Assembly (NCBI RefSeq): GCF_004087835.1
Contig: NZ_CP035119.1
Span: 248,001-312,000, forward strand
From: Halorussus pelagicus
Lineage (GTDB): Archaea; Halobacteriota; Halobacteria; Halobacteriales; Haladaptataceae
Reading direction: 5' to 3'
Length of the DNA stretch: 64,000 bases
This document shows positions 50,044 to 59,123 of the stretch, in pieces (the stretch's first letter is position 1; each line of letters opens with the position of its first letter). A model generated the notes under the pieces. That model did not search any database and was not told where the DNA came from. It saw nothing but the letters and a program-made list of their open reading frames with translations. The position numbers and the translations under genes are program-made.

Positions 50044-50451
50044 CTAGCTACTGGTCGCGGAGCGCGCACCGCACGCTTCGCACCGCAACAACTGCGCTCC
50101 CTGTTCTCGTTCGAGTTTCGTGTCCGGTAGGCCACACTCCGAACAGCGGACGAACTTCTCGACGTACTCGTCGAGGGCGTCCTCGATGCGGCGCTGGCCG
50201 AACTCGCCGGTCAGGCGCGCGCGTCCGCTCTCGTCGATGTGCGCGCTAGTCCCGAGGTCGTTCTGGAGGAACTTCAGAACGTGGTCCTCGTCCCTGCCGA
50301 GTCTGTCGAGCGTGTCCTGAAAGTTCTCGTAGACCGTGACGTTGCCCTCTTGGCGCACGTCGGCGTCGGGCACGTCGAAACGGTCGCCGCTGCCCTCTCT
50401 CTCGGGCGTCTCGTCCATTGCCCGTTCGAGGTGGTCGTCGTAACCCTCCAT
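50044..50451 (-). CDS. Translation initiation factor 2 subunit beta (aIF2-beta)
   Basis: A 135-residue factor of the initiator-tRNA-delivering aIF2 complex. It has an N-terminal helix, then the core VTVYENFQDTLDRLGRDEDHVLKFLQNDLGTSAHID and LTGEFGQRRIEDALDEYVEKFV, and a C-terminal zinc ribbon CSEC...CEAC that contacts aIF2-gamma. Length agrees with other archaeal beta subunits. It is transcribed alone and tail-to-tail with the zinc-ribbon gene. Confidence 0.95.
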   Translation of the reverse strand: MEGYDDHLERAMDETPEREGSGDRFDVPDADVRQEGNVTVYENFQDTLDRLGRDEDHVLKFLQNDLGTSAHIDESGRARLTGEFGQRRIEDALDEYVEKFVRCSECGLPDTKLEREQGAQLLRCEACGARSATSS

Positions 50452-50701
50452 AGCGGGACCAACGGTCCTGAGCCGATAAAAAGTTTACAGACTCGCGGAA
50501 ACTCCGTCGGAACGCGCGTTACGATTCGTCCAAGCTCGCGTTTCCGCGCGGAACGAACGGAACGCTACGAGATAATCGCGTACTACCGTGCTATCGGGTA
50601 ACACCGCCGATTACGGGGTCGTACGCCAGAGTGGTACGCAAAGCATGTTAACTGGACTCAAGATAATACTATAACCCTGCAACTGTTAGCCTCGTTTGCT
50701 T

Positions 50702-50941
50702 ATGAAGAAGCAGGAACTTATCCACCTTCACGGCCTGCTCGCGGAGGTCGGGAACTACTTCGAGGCGGAGAACAGCACAGAAATCGACTTCGACGAGTAC
50801 GAGTCTCTTGGCGTACGACCAACTTCCATTCATAAATCGAAGACTGACCACAAGGCGGCAGTCTTTGCTATGGCGAACGCAATCACGTCCGAAATGACCG
50901 AAGCCGAGGCGGACGAGAAGGTCGCCGCCAAGGCCGACTGA
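50702..50941 (+). CDS. UPF0058 family protein
   Basis: A 79-residue helical protein of the archaeal UPF0058 family: MKKQELIHLHGLLAEVGNYFE at the start, VRPTSIHKSKTDHKAAVFAMANAIT in the middle. His residues in LIHLHGLL, SIHKSKTDHK could bind a metal. ATG 50702 is the family start; 50696 is a weaker alternative. It is universally conserved in haloarchaea, with unknown function. AT-rich sequence around 50668-50676 probably contains its promoter. Confidence 0.88.
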   Translation: MKKQELIHLHGLLAEVGNYFEAENSTEIDFDEYESLGVRPTSIHKSKTDHKAAVFAMANAITSEMTEAEADEKVAAKAD

Positions 50942-51131
50942 ACTCCGACGCGACGCTTCCTCAGGAAATCAATTCGACAGCGGCAGCGCTGTCCGCGAGC
51001 GGCCGTTTTCAGCTTCGTCTCTTCGAATAGCTTCGACTACCGAACCGCCTGTAGACAGAGAAGTCGAGGCCGCAGTGTGAGGCAACAAGCCGCGAAGGGC
51101 ACGTCGCCGGGGAGACCGACAGCGCCGGGCG

Positions 51132-51581
51132 TTACTCGATGAGGTCCTCGAACTCGGGAAGAACCTCGTCGTCGTCGCTCGTTCCGTCCTCCGCGTCGTC
51201 GGACGCCTCCTCGGCGTCGGTCTCAGAGTCGTCTTCCTCGTCGTCCTCGATGACTTCGACTTCGAGGACGGTCAGGGGGATATTTTCGAGGCGCTGGCCG
51301 ATTTCCTTCCGAGCGATGCGCGAGGCGTGTTCTTCGCGCTCGACGTTGAATACCGTCATCTCCAGTTCCAGCGCGACGAGGCTCTCGTCGGCCGCGATGA
51401 ACGCCGGTTCCAGTTCCTCCCCGCAGTGCGGACACGACCGCTCGCCCATGTTTATCTCGACGTAGTTGAGGTCGGGGTTGAGCAACTCCCCGGTCTTCGA
51501 GATGGCGATCCGAACTGCTTCGTCCGCCGTCTCCACGTCGTAGACCGGGACTGCGGCTTCCACGACAACTCTGCAGTTCAT
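51132..51581 (-). CDS. UPF0212 (DUF555) family protein
   Basis: A 149-residue protein of an archaeal family with no assigned function. Near-invariant segments are present: VVVEAAVPVYDVETADEAVRIAISKTGELLNPDLNYVEINMGER, then a CPHCGEELEPAFIAADESLVALELEM zinc-like knuckle (only one Cys-x2-Cys) and FNVEREEHASRIARKEIGQRLENIPL. The tail is acidic. The start MNCRVVVEA at 51581 is typical. It is divergent from the OGG gene, 85 bases away. Confidence 0.9.
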   Translation of the reverse strand: MNCRVVVEAAVPVYDVETADEAVRIAISKTGELLNPDLNYVEINMGERSCPHCGEELEPAFIAADESLVALELEMTVFNVEREEHASRIARKEIGQRLENIPLTVLEVEVIEDDEEDDSETDAEEASDDAEDGTSDDDEVLPEFEDLIE

Positions 51582-51666
51582 GACGCGTAGAAGTTGTAGC
51601 GCCAACAGTATCAACTTTGGCCCTAAAGCGAAAGGTTCCCATGTGTTCGTCCCGTTCGGTCCCGCG

Positions 51667-52572
51667 ATGGAGTCGGGTTCGATACCGGTGACGGACCTCT
51701 CGGGGGGCGTAGACCTACAAGCGACGCTGGAAAGCGGCCAGACGTTCTGCTGGCGACGCGAAGACGACCGGATGTACGACTCGGTCGGTCCGAGCGGCGG
51801 GTCGGCGTGGTACTCGACCGTCGTCGGCGGCCACGCCGACGCCGACCCGGAAGTGGTCCGCGTGCGCCAGCGCGACGGGATGATCGAATGGGAAGCGACG
51901 ACAGACGCCGACTCGCTGGTAGTCGAGCGACTCCGACTCGACGACGACCTGCCAGCCATCTTCGAGGCGATTCCGGACGACGACCTGCTCTCGGAGGCCA
52001 CCGACGCCTACCGGGGACTTCGTATCGTGGACGACCCCTTCTTCCCCTGCCTGATTTCGTTCATCTGCTCGGCCCAGATGCGCGTCGAGCGCATCCACGG
52101 GATGCAGACCGCCCTCGCCCGCGAGTTCGGCGAGACCGTCGCGTTCGACGGCGAGACCTACCACGCGTTCCCGACCCCGAAGCGCCTCGCGCGCGCCAGC
52201 GAGGACGACCTCCGGGAGTTGGGCTTGGGCTACCGCGCGCCCTACGTCCAGCGGTCCGCGGAGTTGGTCGCCTCGGGCGAGACCACGGCCGAGGACGTTT
52301 GGGGTCTCGACTACGCCGACGCCCGCGAGGCGATACAGGCGTTCGTCGGCGTCGGCGACAAGGTGGCCGACTGCGTGTTGCTGTTCTCGCTGGGGTATCT
52401 GGAGGCGGTTCCGCTGGATACGTGGATTCAGAGCGCCATCGAGGAGTATTACCCCGACTGCGAGCGCGGGTCGTACGCCGAAACGTCGGACGCCATCCGG
52501 ACCGCGTTCGGGGGCGAGTACGCGGGCTACGCCCAAACCTACGTGTTTCACTATCTGCGGAATCAGGAGTAG
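51667..52572 (+). CDS. 8-oxoguanine DNA glycosylase/lyase, OGG1 type
   Basis: A 301-residue repair enzyme that removes 8-oxoguanine and nicks the strand. The N-terminal domain has LQATLESGQTFCWRRE. The helix-hairpin-helix-GPD core has FFPCLISFICSAQMRVERIHGMQ and FVGVGDKVADCVLLFSLG, with catalytic Lys232, followed by VPLDTWIQSAI with catalytic Asp251. Length fits eukaryote-like OGG1. ATG 51667 starts just after a non-homologous extension. The acylphosphatase gene follows on the same strand. Confidence 0.92.
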   Translation: MESGSIPVTDLSGGVDLQATLESGQTFCWRREDDRMYDSVGPSGGSAWYSTVVGGHADADPEVVRVRQRDGMIEWEATTDADSLVVERLRLDDDLPAIFEAIPDDDLLSEATDAYRGLRIVDDPFFPCLISFICSAQMRVERIHGMQTALAREFGETVAFDGETYHAFPTPKRLARASEDDLRELGLGYRAPYVQRSAELVASGETTAEDVWGLDYADAREAIQAFVGVGDKVADCVLLFSLGYLEAVPLDTWIQSAIEEYYPDCERGSYAETSDAIRTAFGGEYAGYAQTYVFHYLRNQE

Positions 52573-52658
52573 CACCGATTCGGACACGTCGCATCTCGCG
52601 GCCGGTTCGCACGCACCCGAACCGACTTCCGTCGGAACGACGAATCGGCGTCCGAGCC

Positions 52659-52958
52659 ATGCCGAACGACTCCGAAAACAGCGAGGAGCGAACGCGGGCA
52701 CACGCGTTCGTCTCCGGGACGGTACAGGGCGTCTACTACCGCGCGAACACCCGCAACACCGCCGTCGAAAAGGGCGTTGAGGGCTGGGTCCGAAATCTCG
52801 ATGACGGCCGCGTCGAGGCGGTCTTCGAGGGACCAGCGGCGGCCGTCGAGGAGATGGTCGAGTGGTGTCACACCGGCAGTCCCGCCGCCGAGGTCGAGGA
52901 CGTGGAAGTCGAGTACGGCGACCCGGAAGGCGAAGACAGTTTCCGAATTCGGCGGTGA
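52659..52958 (+). CDS. Acylphosphatase
   Basis: A 99-residue enzyme that hydrolyses acyl phosphates. The active-site pair is present: Arg in GTVQGVYYRANTR and Asn in GVEGWVRNLDDGRVE. The remainder (AVFEGPAAAVEEMVEWCHTGSP) agrees with the family. The N-terminal 12 residues are an acidic haloarchaeal extension. It is on the same strand as OGG and Nnr, with 86- and 94-base gaps, so co-transcription is possible but unproven. Confidence 0.93.
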   Translation: MPNDSENSEERTRAHAFVSGTVQGVYYRANTRNTAVEKGVEGWVRNLDDGRVEAVFEGPAAAVEEMVEWCHTGSPAAEVEDVEVEYGDPEGEDSFRIRR

Positions 52959-53052
52959 GAATTTCCCGACGGCCTGCGGCGTCGGCCAGCGCGAGCGTCG
53001 GTGACGACCCCCGACGACAGCACTTAACGCGCTCCCGGCCGAACCGCCGGGT

Positions 53053-54492
53053 ATGATTACCTCCGAGCGGATGGCGCAGGTGGACGCGAATGCAGCCGCC
53101 CTCGGCGTACCGCGCAAGCAGTTGATGGAGTCGAGCGGGAACGCGGTCGCCCGCGAGGTCCGGGCGGTCGCCGACCCCGGTGCGCGGGTCGCCGTCGTCG
53201 CGGGCCGCGGGAACAACGGCGGCGACGCCTTCGTCGCGGCCCGGTTCCTGAACGACTACGACGTGTCGGTCCACTTGCTGGGCCGCGAAGAGACGATTGC
53301 GACCGACATCGCCCGCGAGAACTGGTCGGCGCTCCAACAGAGCGACTACGCGACTGAGACCGTCACCGACTCGCGGGACTTCGCCCTTCCGGACTGCGAA
53401 GTCGTCGTGGACGCGATGCTCGGAACCGGCGTCACGGGCGCGCTCCGGGAACCCGAGACCACCGCCGCCGAGCGAATCAACGAGAGCGACGCGACCGTCG
53501 TCGCGGTGGACGTTCCCTCCGGCGTCGATGCGGACACCGGAGGGGCCGAAGGCACTGCGGTCTCGGCCGACCGCGTGGTCACCTTCCACGACCGGAAACC
53601 CGGTCTCGACTCGCTGGACGCCGAGATTACGGTCGCCGACATCGGCATTCCCGCCGCGGCTGAGCGATACGTCGGGCCGGGCGACATGCGCCCGGTCAGG
53701 CGAGAATCAGGGACCGGGGACGCCCGCGCCTACGTCATCGGCGGCGGGCCGTACACCGGCGCGCCAGCGCTCGCCGCGCAGGCCGCGCTCCGGGCGGGCG
53801 CGAACCTCTCGTTCGTCGCCGCGCCCGGCCCGGTCGCGCCCCAGATTCAGGGCTACACCGAAGACCTCATCGTCCAATCCTACGAGGGTGAGCGTCTGAC
53901 GCCCGAGCAGGTTCCGAACCTCGTGGACACCGCCGAGAGCTACGACGACGTGGTCGTCCTCGGGCCGGGCCTCGGCAACGCCGACGAGACCCTAGAGGCC
54001 GCAAAGCAGTTCCTCGAATCGTTCTCCGGGCGCGCCGTCGTGGACGCCGACGCGCTCCCGGTCGTTCCCGAAGTCGAGACTGACGCCACGCTCGTCTGCA
54101 CGCCCAACCGCAAGGAGTTGGCGAAGATGGGCGGCCCGGAAGTCGAGTCGGCCGACGCGCTCGCGGACCGCGCCGACGAAATCGAGGCCTTCGCCGCCGA
54201 CCTCGGCCACGTCGTGGTGGCGAAGGCGAGCGAGGACGTGATTTCGGACGGCGAGCGCACCCGCGTCTCGCGGGCCGGAACCTCCGGCATGACGGTCGGC
54301 GGCACGGGCGACACGCTCGCAGGCGCGACCGCGGGCCTGCTCGCGGCCCACGATCCCTTCACGGCGGCCTGCGCGGCGGCGTACGCCAACGGCCGCGCGG
54401 CGGAGCTGCTGGAAGACCGCCACGACGGCCTGCTGGCTTCGGACCTGTTAGACGTACTTCCCCGCGCAATCTGGGGTGGCGACGATGCGTGA
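53053..54492 (+). CDS. nnr: Bifunctional NAD(P)H-hydrate repair enzyme
   Basis: A 479-residue fusion that repairs damaged NAD(P)H hydrates. The N-terminal YjeF_N epimerase (about 1-210) has VAVVAGRGNNGGDAFVAARFL and VVVDAMLGTGVTG. The C-terminal ADP-dependent dehydratase of ribokinase fold (about 225-479) has VLGPGLGNADETLEAA, the TPNRKELAKM loop and the catalytic/phosphate motif GGTGDTLAGATAGLLA. It overlaps moaC by eight bases. It is complete with both active sites. Confidence 0.95.
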   Translation: MITSERMAQVDANAAALGVPRKQLMESSGNAVAREVRAVADPGARVAVVAGRGNNGGDAFVAARFLNDYDVSVHLLGREETIATDIARENWSALQQSDYATETVTDSRDFALPDCEVVVDAMLGTGVTGALREPETTAAERINESDATVVAVDVPSGVDADTGGAEGTAVSADRVVTFHDRKPGLDSLDAEITVADIGIPAAAERYVGPGDMRPVRRESGTGDARAYVIGGGPYTGAPALAAQAALRAGANLSFVAAPGPVAPQIQGYTEDLIVQSYEGERLTPEQVPNLVDTAESYDDVVVLGPGLGNADETLEAAKQFLESFSGRAVVDADALPVVPEVETDATLVCTPNRKELAKMGGPEVESADALADRADEIEAFAADLGHVVVAKASEDVISDGERTRVSRAGTSGMTVGGTGDTLAGATAGLLAAHDPFTAACAAAYANGRAAELLEDRHDGLLASDLLDVLPRAIWGGDDA

Positions 54493-55033
54493 GGAGCGCG
54501 GGTCGCCGGAGGCGAACCGAAACGGAAGCGGCGACGCCGCCGGGGACGGAGCCGACAGCGAGACCGAACTGACCCACACCGACGACGAGGGCGAGGTCCA
54601 GATGGTGGACGTGGGCGACAAGCCCGACACGGCGCGCCGAGCGGTCGCCGCAGGCGAGATTCGTCTTCAAGCGTCCACTGTCGCGGCGATTCGGGACAAC
54701 GACGTGAGCAAGGGCGACGTGCTGGCCACCGCCCGCGTCGGCGCGGTGCAGGCGGTCAAACATACGTGGGAGACCATTCCGATGTGCCACCAGATTCCCA
54801 TCACGAACGTCGAGACCGACTTCGAAGTCGGCGACGAGCGCGTGAGCCTCGAAGTCGCCGTCGAGACCACGGGCAAGACCGGGTGCGAGATGGAGGCTTT
54901 AGAGGGCGTCACGACTGGGCTGAACGTCGTCTGGGACATGGTGAAAGCCGCCGAGAAGGACGCCGACGGTCAGTATCCGGAGACGGCTATCGAGAACGTC
55001 CGAGTGGTCGAGAAGCAGAAGCGCGAACTGTAA
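54485..55033 (+). CDS. moaC: Cyclic pyranopterin monophosphate synthase MoaC
   Basis: A 182-residue molybdenum-cofactor enzyme. An acidic N-terminal extension (about 1-30, haloarchaeal) precedes VDVGDKPDTARRAVAAG. The substrate motifs are HTWETIPMCHQIPITNVETDF and TGCEMEALEGVTTGLNVVWDMVKAAEKD (Asp and Lys catalytic). ATG 54485 is chosen; 54476 lies deeper in nnr. It abuts the opposite-strand regulator gene, stop next to stop. Confidence 0.95.
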   Translation: MREERGSPEANRNGSGDAAGDGADSETELTHTDDEGEVQMVDVGDKPDTARRAVAAGEIRLQASTVAAIRDNDVSKGDVLATARVGAVQAVKHTWETIPMCHQIPITNVETDFEVGDERVSLEVAVETTGKTGCEMEALEGVTTGLNVVWDMVKAAEKDADGQYPETAIENVRVVEKQKREL

Positions 55034-55747
55034 TCAAGTCGCTCTGTCGCCGGTCTCGTCTTCGCCGTCGGTTCCCTCGTTTTCGGCTGTTTCCGACTCG
55101 TTTCGTTCCTCGTTTTCCGCCTCGTCGTCCGCTTCCCCGCGCGGGTCCCGATACGTCACCTCCTCTTCCAGCGTGACGAGGAAGTCCGGCGGCATGTCCT
55201 CGTTCGCCCGCCGCCAGCGGTACACGTCGTACCAGTGGCCGAGACTCGCCACTGCAAACAGGACGACGACGAGCGCCGCCGCGACGATTGAGTCCACCCC
55301 GTCGAACGGCGCGACGCCGAGTCGGACCAGCGCGAGGAATCCGGCCGAAATCGCGGTGACGAGGAGATACACCTTGTACCACGCGACTCGCGTCCGCGGG
55401 TCGTTGGCCAGTAGCAACTCGACGGTCGGGTCGCTCACGCGACCCACCACCCTGTCGCGGTCGGCGTCATAGGCGACGAGACCCCACTCGGCTAGTATCG
55501 GAAGGTGACGCCGTCGAAGCGTCGCGGCGACCGCCGCGACGCGCTCGGAAGCCACCTCGTCGCGCGTCGCGGGTCGCTCCCACGCCGCGACCTGTCGCGC
55601 CACCTCCGCGACCGGGACGGGACCGGACCGCTGGTGCAGGTAGTAGAGTGCATATCTGCGGCGGCGGTTTCGGACGACCGCGGCGACCAGTCGCTCCCGA
55701 GAGCGAGGGTCGGTCTTCGAGCGCCTGCGGTTTCGGTCGCTGTCCAT
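55034..55747 (-). CDS. Winged-helix membrane protein (DUF7344-like)
   Basis: A 237-residue protein. Residues 18-100 form a winged helix of the DUF7344 type (NRRRRYALYYLHQRSGPVPVAEVARQVA; RRRHLPILAEWGLVAYDADRDRV). Two membrane helices follow (about 124-142 and 152-170), then an acidic Glu/Asn/Thr tail. A DNA-binding head tethered to the membrane suggests a membrane-bound regulator. It ends adjacent to moaC on the opposite strand. Its target is unknown. Confidence 0.75.
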   Translation of the reverse strand: MDSDRNRRRSKTDPRSRERLVAAVVRNRRRRYALYYLHQRSGPVPVAEVARQVAAWERPATRDEVASERVAAVAATLRRRHLPILAEWGLVAYDADRDRVVGRVSDPTVELLLANDPRTRVAWYKVYLLVTAISAGFLALVRLGVAPFDGVDSIVAAALVVVLFAVASLGHWYDVYRWRRANEDMPPDFLVTLEEEVTYRDPRGEADDEAENEERNESETAENEGTDGEDETGDRAT

Positions 55748-55940
55748 CGTCTACGAAGGGAGTGTTCGAGAGATCGGGCGTGGCCGCGCCTGTCGTCGGT
55801 AACTGACGGTCGGGGCTACTTTGTTATTCGCTCGGGGTTTCCGTCGGCATCGAGACAATCAGAGATACGAGGACGGAAATCGCGGTTACCGGGGTCGAAA
55901 GCCGCCGTAACGCGCGTTTCGGGAGTCGAGACCGACCCAC

Positions 55941-57236
55941 TTAGGCCGAGAGCGCGTTCGCCAACTCCCCGGCCTTTGCTCTGGACTGTTCGACGATGGC
56001 GGGCCGGGCCTCGAAGTCCACGACCACCTCGTCGTCGGCGTAGGACACGTCGTTGACCCGCGCGTGGTCGTGGACCCACGAGACGACGCTCATCGTGTCG
56101 TCGGTCATCGGCAGGACCAACTTCTCGCGCTCCCAGTCGGGGAGTTCGTCGTCGATGCGCCCGCGCAGGCCGACCAAATTCGTCTGCTCTTTGCCCGAGA
56201 CCGCGATGGGATTCGGCGCGAGCGCGGAAAGGGCTTCGACCTTCTCGGCGAGTTCGTCCTCGCTCACGGCGTCGATTTTGTTCAACACCGTCACGATGGG
56301 TGCCTCGTTGCGCTCGTAAAGGGTGTCGTGACAGGTGACGAGTTTCTCGCGTATCTCCTCGATTGGTTCGCTCACGTCCACGACGAGCAAAACGAGGTCG
56401 GCGTGATACACCGCGTCGAGCGTGGATTTGAACGACTCGACCAGCCAGTGGGGCAGGTCGCTAATGAACCCCACAGTGTCCGTGAGGAGCACGTCGCGGC
56501 GCTCCATGTCCATCTTTCGCGTGGTCGTGCCGAGCGTGGTGAACAGTCGGTCCTGCGCCTCGGCGGTCGTGTCCAAGTCGGGGTGCAACTCCTCGTTCTC
56601 GCCGAGTTCGATGTCGGCCGCGAGGCTCTGCATCAGGGTCGATTTCCCGGCGTTCGTGTAGCCAGCCATCGCCACGAGGTCGAATCCCGACTCCCTCCGG
56701 CGGGCGCGGCGGTCGGCCTCCGTCCGGGCGATGGAGTCGAGTTCGTCCTTGATGTTCGAAATCTGGTTTTTGATGTCCTGCTCGCGGCTCTCGTCGTACT
56801 CGCCAAGCCCCATGAACCCCGGCCGCTCGTCGCGCTTGGCGAGGCTGGTCTTGGCCTCCGCGCGCGGGAGTTCGTAGCGCAACTCGGCCAGTTCGACCTG
56901 CAACTGGGCCTTCCGAGTCCGTGCGCGCTGGCCGAATATTTCGAGGATGAGCCTGAATCGGTCGATGACCTTGGCCTCCTCGGGGAACGTCTGGCCGAGG
57001 TTGTACGTCTGGTACGGGCCGAGTTCGTTGTCGAAGATGACGACTTCGGCTCCGGTCTCGGCGACCGCGGTCCCGATTTCGGTCGCTTTCCCCTCCCCGA
57101 CCTGTAGCGCCGCGTCCTCCTTGCGCGACTGGGTGAACTCGGCGACGACTTCGTAGCCCGCGGCGCGGGCGAGGTCGCGTATCTCTTCGGTGTCTGGCGT
57201 GCCGGAATCGACTCGCTTGACGATTATCGCTTTCAT
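55941..57236 (-). CDS. hflX: GTPase HflX
   Basis: A 431-residue ribosome-associated GTPase. The N-terminal HflX domain (about 1-180) has VVIFDNELGPYQTYNLGQ and the coiled-coil helices with RTRKAQLQVELAELRYELPR. The G domain has P-loop GYTNAGKSTLMQSL, switch LTDTVGFISDLP and NKID (specificity). HflX splits stalled ribosomes in bacteria; the archaeal role is assumed similar. The upstream DUF2209 gene overlaps it by four bases (ATGA). Confidence 0.94.
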   Translation of the reverse strand: MKAIIVKRVDSGTPDTEEIRDLARAAGYEVVAEFTQSRKEDAALQVGEGKATEIGTAVAETGAEVVIFDNELGPYQTYNLGQTFPEEAKVIDRFRLILEIFGQRARTRKAQLQVELAELRYELPRAEAKTSLAKRDERPGFMGLGEYDESREQDIKNQISNIKDELDSIARTEADRRARRRESGFDLVAMAGYTNAGKSTLMQSLAADIELGENEELHPDLDTTAEAQDRLFTTLGTTTRKMDMERRDVLLTDTVGFISDLPHWLVESFKSTLDAVYHADLVLLVVDVSEPIEEIREKLVTCHDTLYERNEAPIVTVLNKIDAVSEDELAEKVEALSALAPNPIAVSGKEQTNLVGLRGRIDDELPDWEREKLVLPMTDDTMSVVSWVHDHARVNDVSYADDEVVVDFEARPAIVEQSRAKAGELANALSA

Positions 57237-57631
57237 AGGAACAGTTTTCGGGCGGCGTAGGCGGCGTGGTGTGCGGCTTGCACGGTCTTGCGTTCGGCTA
57301 TACTCTCGACGTACTTGAAACTCGGGCCAAGGAACTGCTCGACTCTCACGTCGGGTTCCTCGTAGAACTCGCCGCGCTCGGCAACCACGGGACCCTCGGG
57401 CGGTTCGGGCAGGTCCGCGACTGCATCCGCGACGACGCGGGCGGCGTTCTCGAACGTCGGCGGATTCCTGCTCGTTGCGAACCCCATCCCCTCGACGGAC
57501 CGCAGACGATTCGTGCCGACGGCGGCGTAGACCGCCGCCGCGACCATCAGGTACTCGCCGGACTCCTCGTGGCGGCCGCTGATATCGACGCCGACAACGG
57601 TGGTTCCGCTGGCGTTAGCCTCGCCGGGCCT
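57233..57631 (-). CDS. DUF2209-like protein with no canonical start codon
   Basis: From ATG 57547 the frame gives 104 residues (MVAAAVYAAVGTNRLRSV...). The family signature GVDISGRHEESGEYL lies upstream in the same frame (57592-57548), so the real protein must start earlier. Between the in-frame TGA (57632-57634) and 57547 there is no ATG, GTG or TTG. Either a rare start codon is used, or a frameshift joins it to the short frame starting at ATG 57662 (MGIADVETEVKARRG). The coordinates show the whole open frame. It overlaps hflX as ATGA. Confidence 0.65.
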   Translation of the reverse strand, partial: RPGEANASGTTVVGVDISGRHEESGEYLMVAAAVYAAVGTNRLRSVEGMGFATSRNPPTFENAARVVADAVADLPEPPEGPVVAERGEFYEEPDVRVEQFLGPSFKYVESIAERKTVQAAHHAAYAARKLFL

Positions 57632-57738
57632 TCACCTCGGTTTCCACGTCCGCAATGCCCATGTGAGGAGGCTACGGTCCCGCGGCATTTCAATCATGCG
57701 TCGGCCGGACTTCCGAGAGGTCGTCGCCAATCGACTGC

Positions 57739-58623
57739 TCACCGACCGTTCGTGGCGTTGATCGCCTCGTCGTACCACGGTGGTCGTTCGACGGTCGTCT
57801 CGCCGACCGCCGAGTATCGAACGTCCATCGTCCGATGGCCCGAGACGTTCCCGCGCTCGAAGTCGTACTCGTAGGTGAGGTCTGTCACTAGACCCGACGG
57901 AGCGACGAGCGCGGTGGCCGTGAGGTTCGTCGCCCGGACTTCGACGGTCTCGTTAGAGTAGCGGTAGGTGAACGTCTCGTCGTCGCGCTCGGCCGCGACT
58001 TGGAACCACATCCGTTCGTTCCGTTCGACCGTCGTCACGCTCGTCTCGGAGGCGTCGAACGCGTCCGTGAGAAGCGACGTGCTACTGAACTGGGTCGCCG
58101 CAAATCCTCGCCCCGCGTGGCGTCGATAGTTATCGGTGTTGAACAGCGTGACTGAACCGTTCGTGTAGACGCGAAGGTCGTCGATTGCGTGCCCGCCGAC
58201 GGTGACGCCGGTCCCGGTCTGTGTGTTGTTGAACCGCAGTCGTTCGGGACCGACCTGTACGCGTTCGGTCCAGTTGCCGAGTCGGGTTCCGTTCGGGGCG
58301 GTGACGGTCGCGTTCCGAGTGTACGTGTACGACCGATTCGCCAGCGCCGCTTCGTGGGCGGCGGCGAACGCCTCGGCGTCCGTCACTCCCGACGGGGAGA
58401 GGCCCGGAGGAGAATCGTCTTCGACTACGGTCGCTGTCGTCGTATCGTCAGTATTTGTCGTCGCAGTAGCGGTTGCAGTCGTCGGAATTGTAGTCGTCAC
58501 GTCTGTTACAGTCGTCGTCTCGGCAGTAGTCGAGGGCGATGCTTCGCTTCCGCCGGGTGCGCTACTGCATCCCGCGAGGACGAGCGTCAGTCCGAGGAGA
58601 GCCGTCAGGGCAACGCGTTTCAT
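57739..58623 (-). CDS. Secreted lipoprotein (DUF7537-like)
   Basis: A 294-residue Sec-type lipoprotein. Its signal MKRVALTALLGLTLVLAGC ends at lipidated Cys19, followed by a Thr-rich stalk (about 30-70, likely O-glycosylated). The mature domain has SYTYTRNATVTAPNGTRLGNWTERVQVGPERLRF, and near the end DLTYEYDFERGNVSG. The fold resembles LolA/LppX-type lipid-carrier barrels and haloarchaeal DUF7537 as I recall it. It ends WYDEAINATNGR. It is convergent with the DUF2209/HflX group across a small gap. Confidence 0.75.
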   Translation of the reverse strand: MKRVALTALLGLTLVLAGCSSAPGGSEASPSTTAETTTVTDVTTTIPTTATATATTNTDDTTTATVVEDDSPPGLSPSGVTDAEAFAAAHEAALANRSYTYTRNATVTAPNGTRLGNWTERVQVGPERLRFNNTQTGTGVTVGGHAIDDLRVYTNGSVTLFNTDNYRRHAGRGFAATQFSSTSLLTDAFDASETSVTTVERNERMWFQVAAERDDETFTYRYSNETVEVRATNLTATALVAPSGLVTDLTYEYDFERGNVSGHRTMDVRYSAVGETTVERPPWYDEAINATNGR

Positions 58624-58802
58624 GTCTACCTATTGACTGTCGCTGTACAAATATTTCCGGTCGATACGTCGCGTAGGCGAACTACCGCCGAGACCGCGTC
58701 CAGTATTAAAGTAGCACCTAGAACTTGAACCGCTCTCGGTCGTAATCAATGACGGAGTAGTTCACCACAAGAACCTTAACCCGCTAATGAGCCATTTTGG
58801 AT

Positions 58803-59123
58803 ATGCCCCTCGAAATAGACCCCCAACAACTCGGACTCGAATTCGGGTCCGGGGCCGTCGTCGGCGGTATCATCGGCTTTGCCGCCAAGAAGATAGCGAA
58901 GCTACTCGCCGTCATCGTCGGTCTCGAACTGGCTCTCTTCAAGTTCCTCGAATCGCGCGGTATCCTGACGGTCGATTGGGACCGCCTCACTGCGGGCGTC
59001 CTCCAGACCAGCGAAGTCGCCCAGAACGGCGCGCCCCCGTCGTGGGTGACGACCATCCTCTCGACGCTCTCGGTCGGTGCCGGGTTCACCGGCGGCTTCA
59101 TGGTCGGCTTCCGGAAGGGATAG
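58803..59123 (+). CDS. FUN14 family membrane protein
   Basis: A 106-residue membrane protein with three helices. The FUN14 signature is recognisable: GAVVGGIIGFAAKKIAKLLAVIVGLELALFKFLESRGI followed by VDWDRL and, at the end, FTGGFMVGFRKG. Eukaryotic FUN14 proteins sit in the mitochondrial outer membrane; the archaeal role is unknown. ATG 58803 is chosen over the TTG at 58797. Its end overlaps the end of the convergent gene by 26 bases. Confidence 0.88.
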   Translation: MPLEIDPQQLGLEFGSGAVVGGIIGFAAKKIAKLLAVIVGLELALFKFLESRGILTVDWDRLTAGVLQTSEVAQNGAPPSWVTTILSTLSVGAGFTGGFMVGFRKG

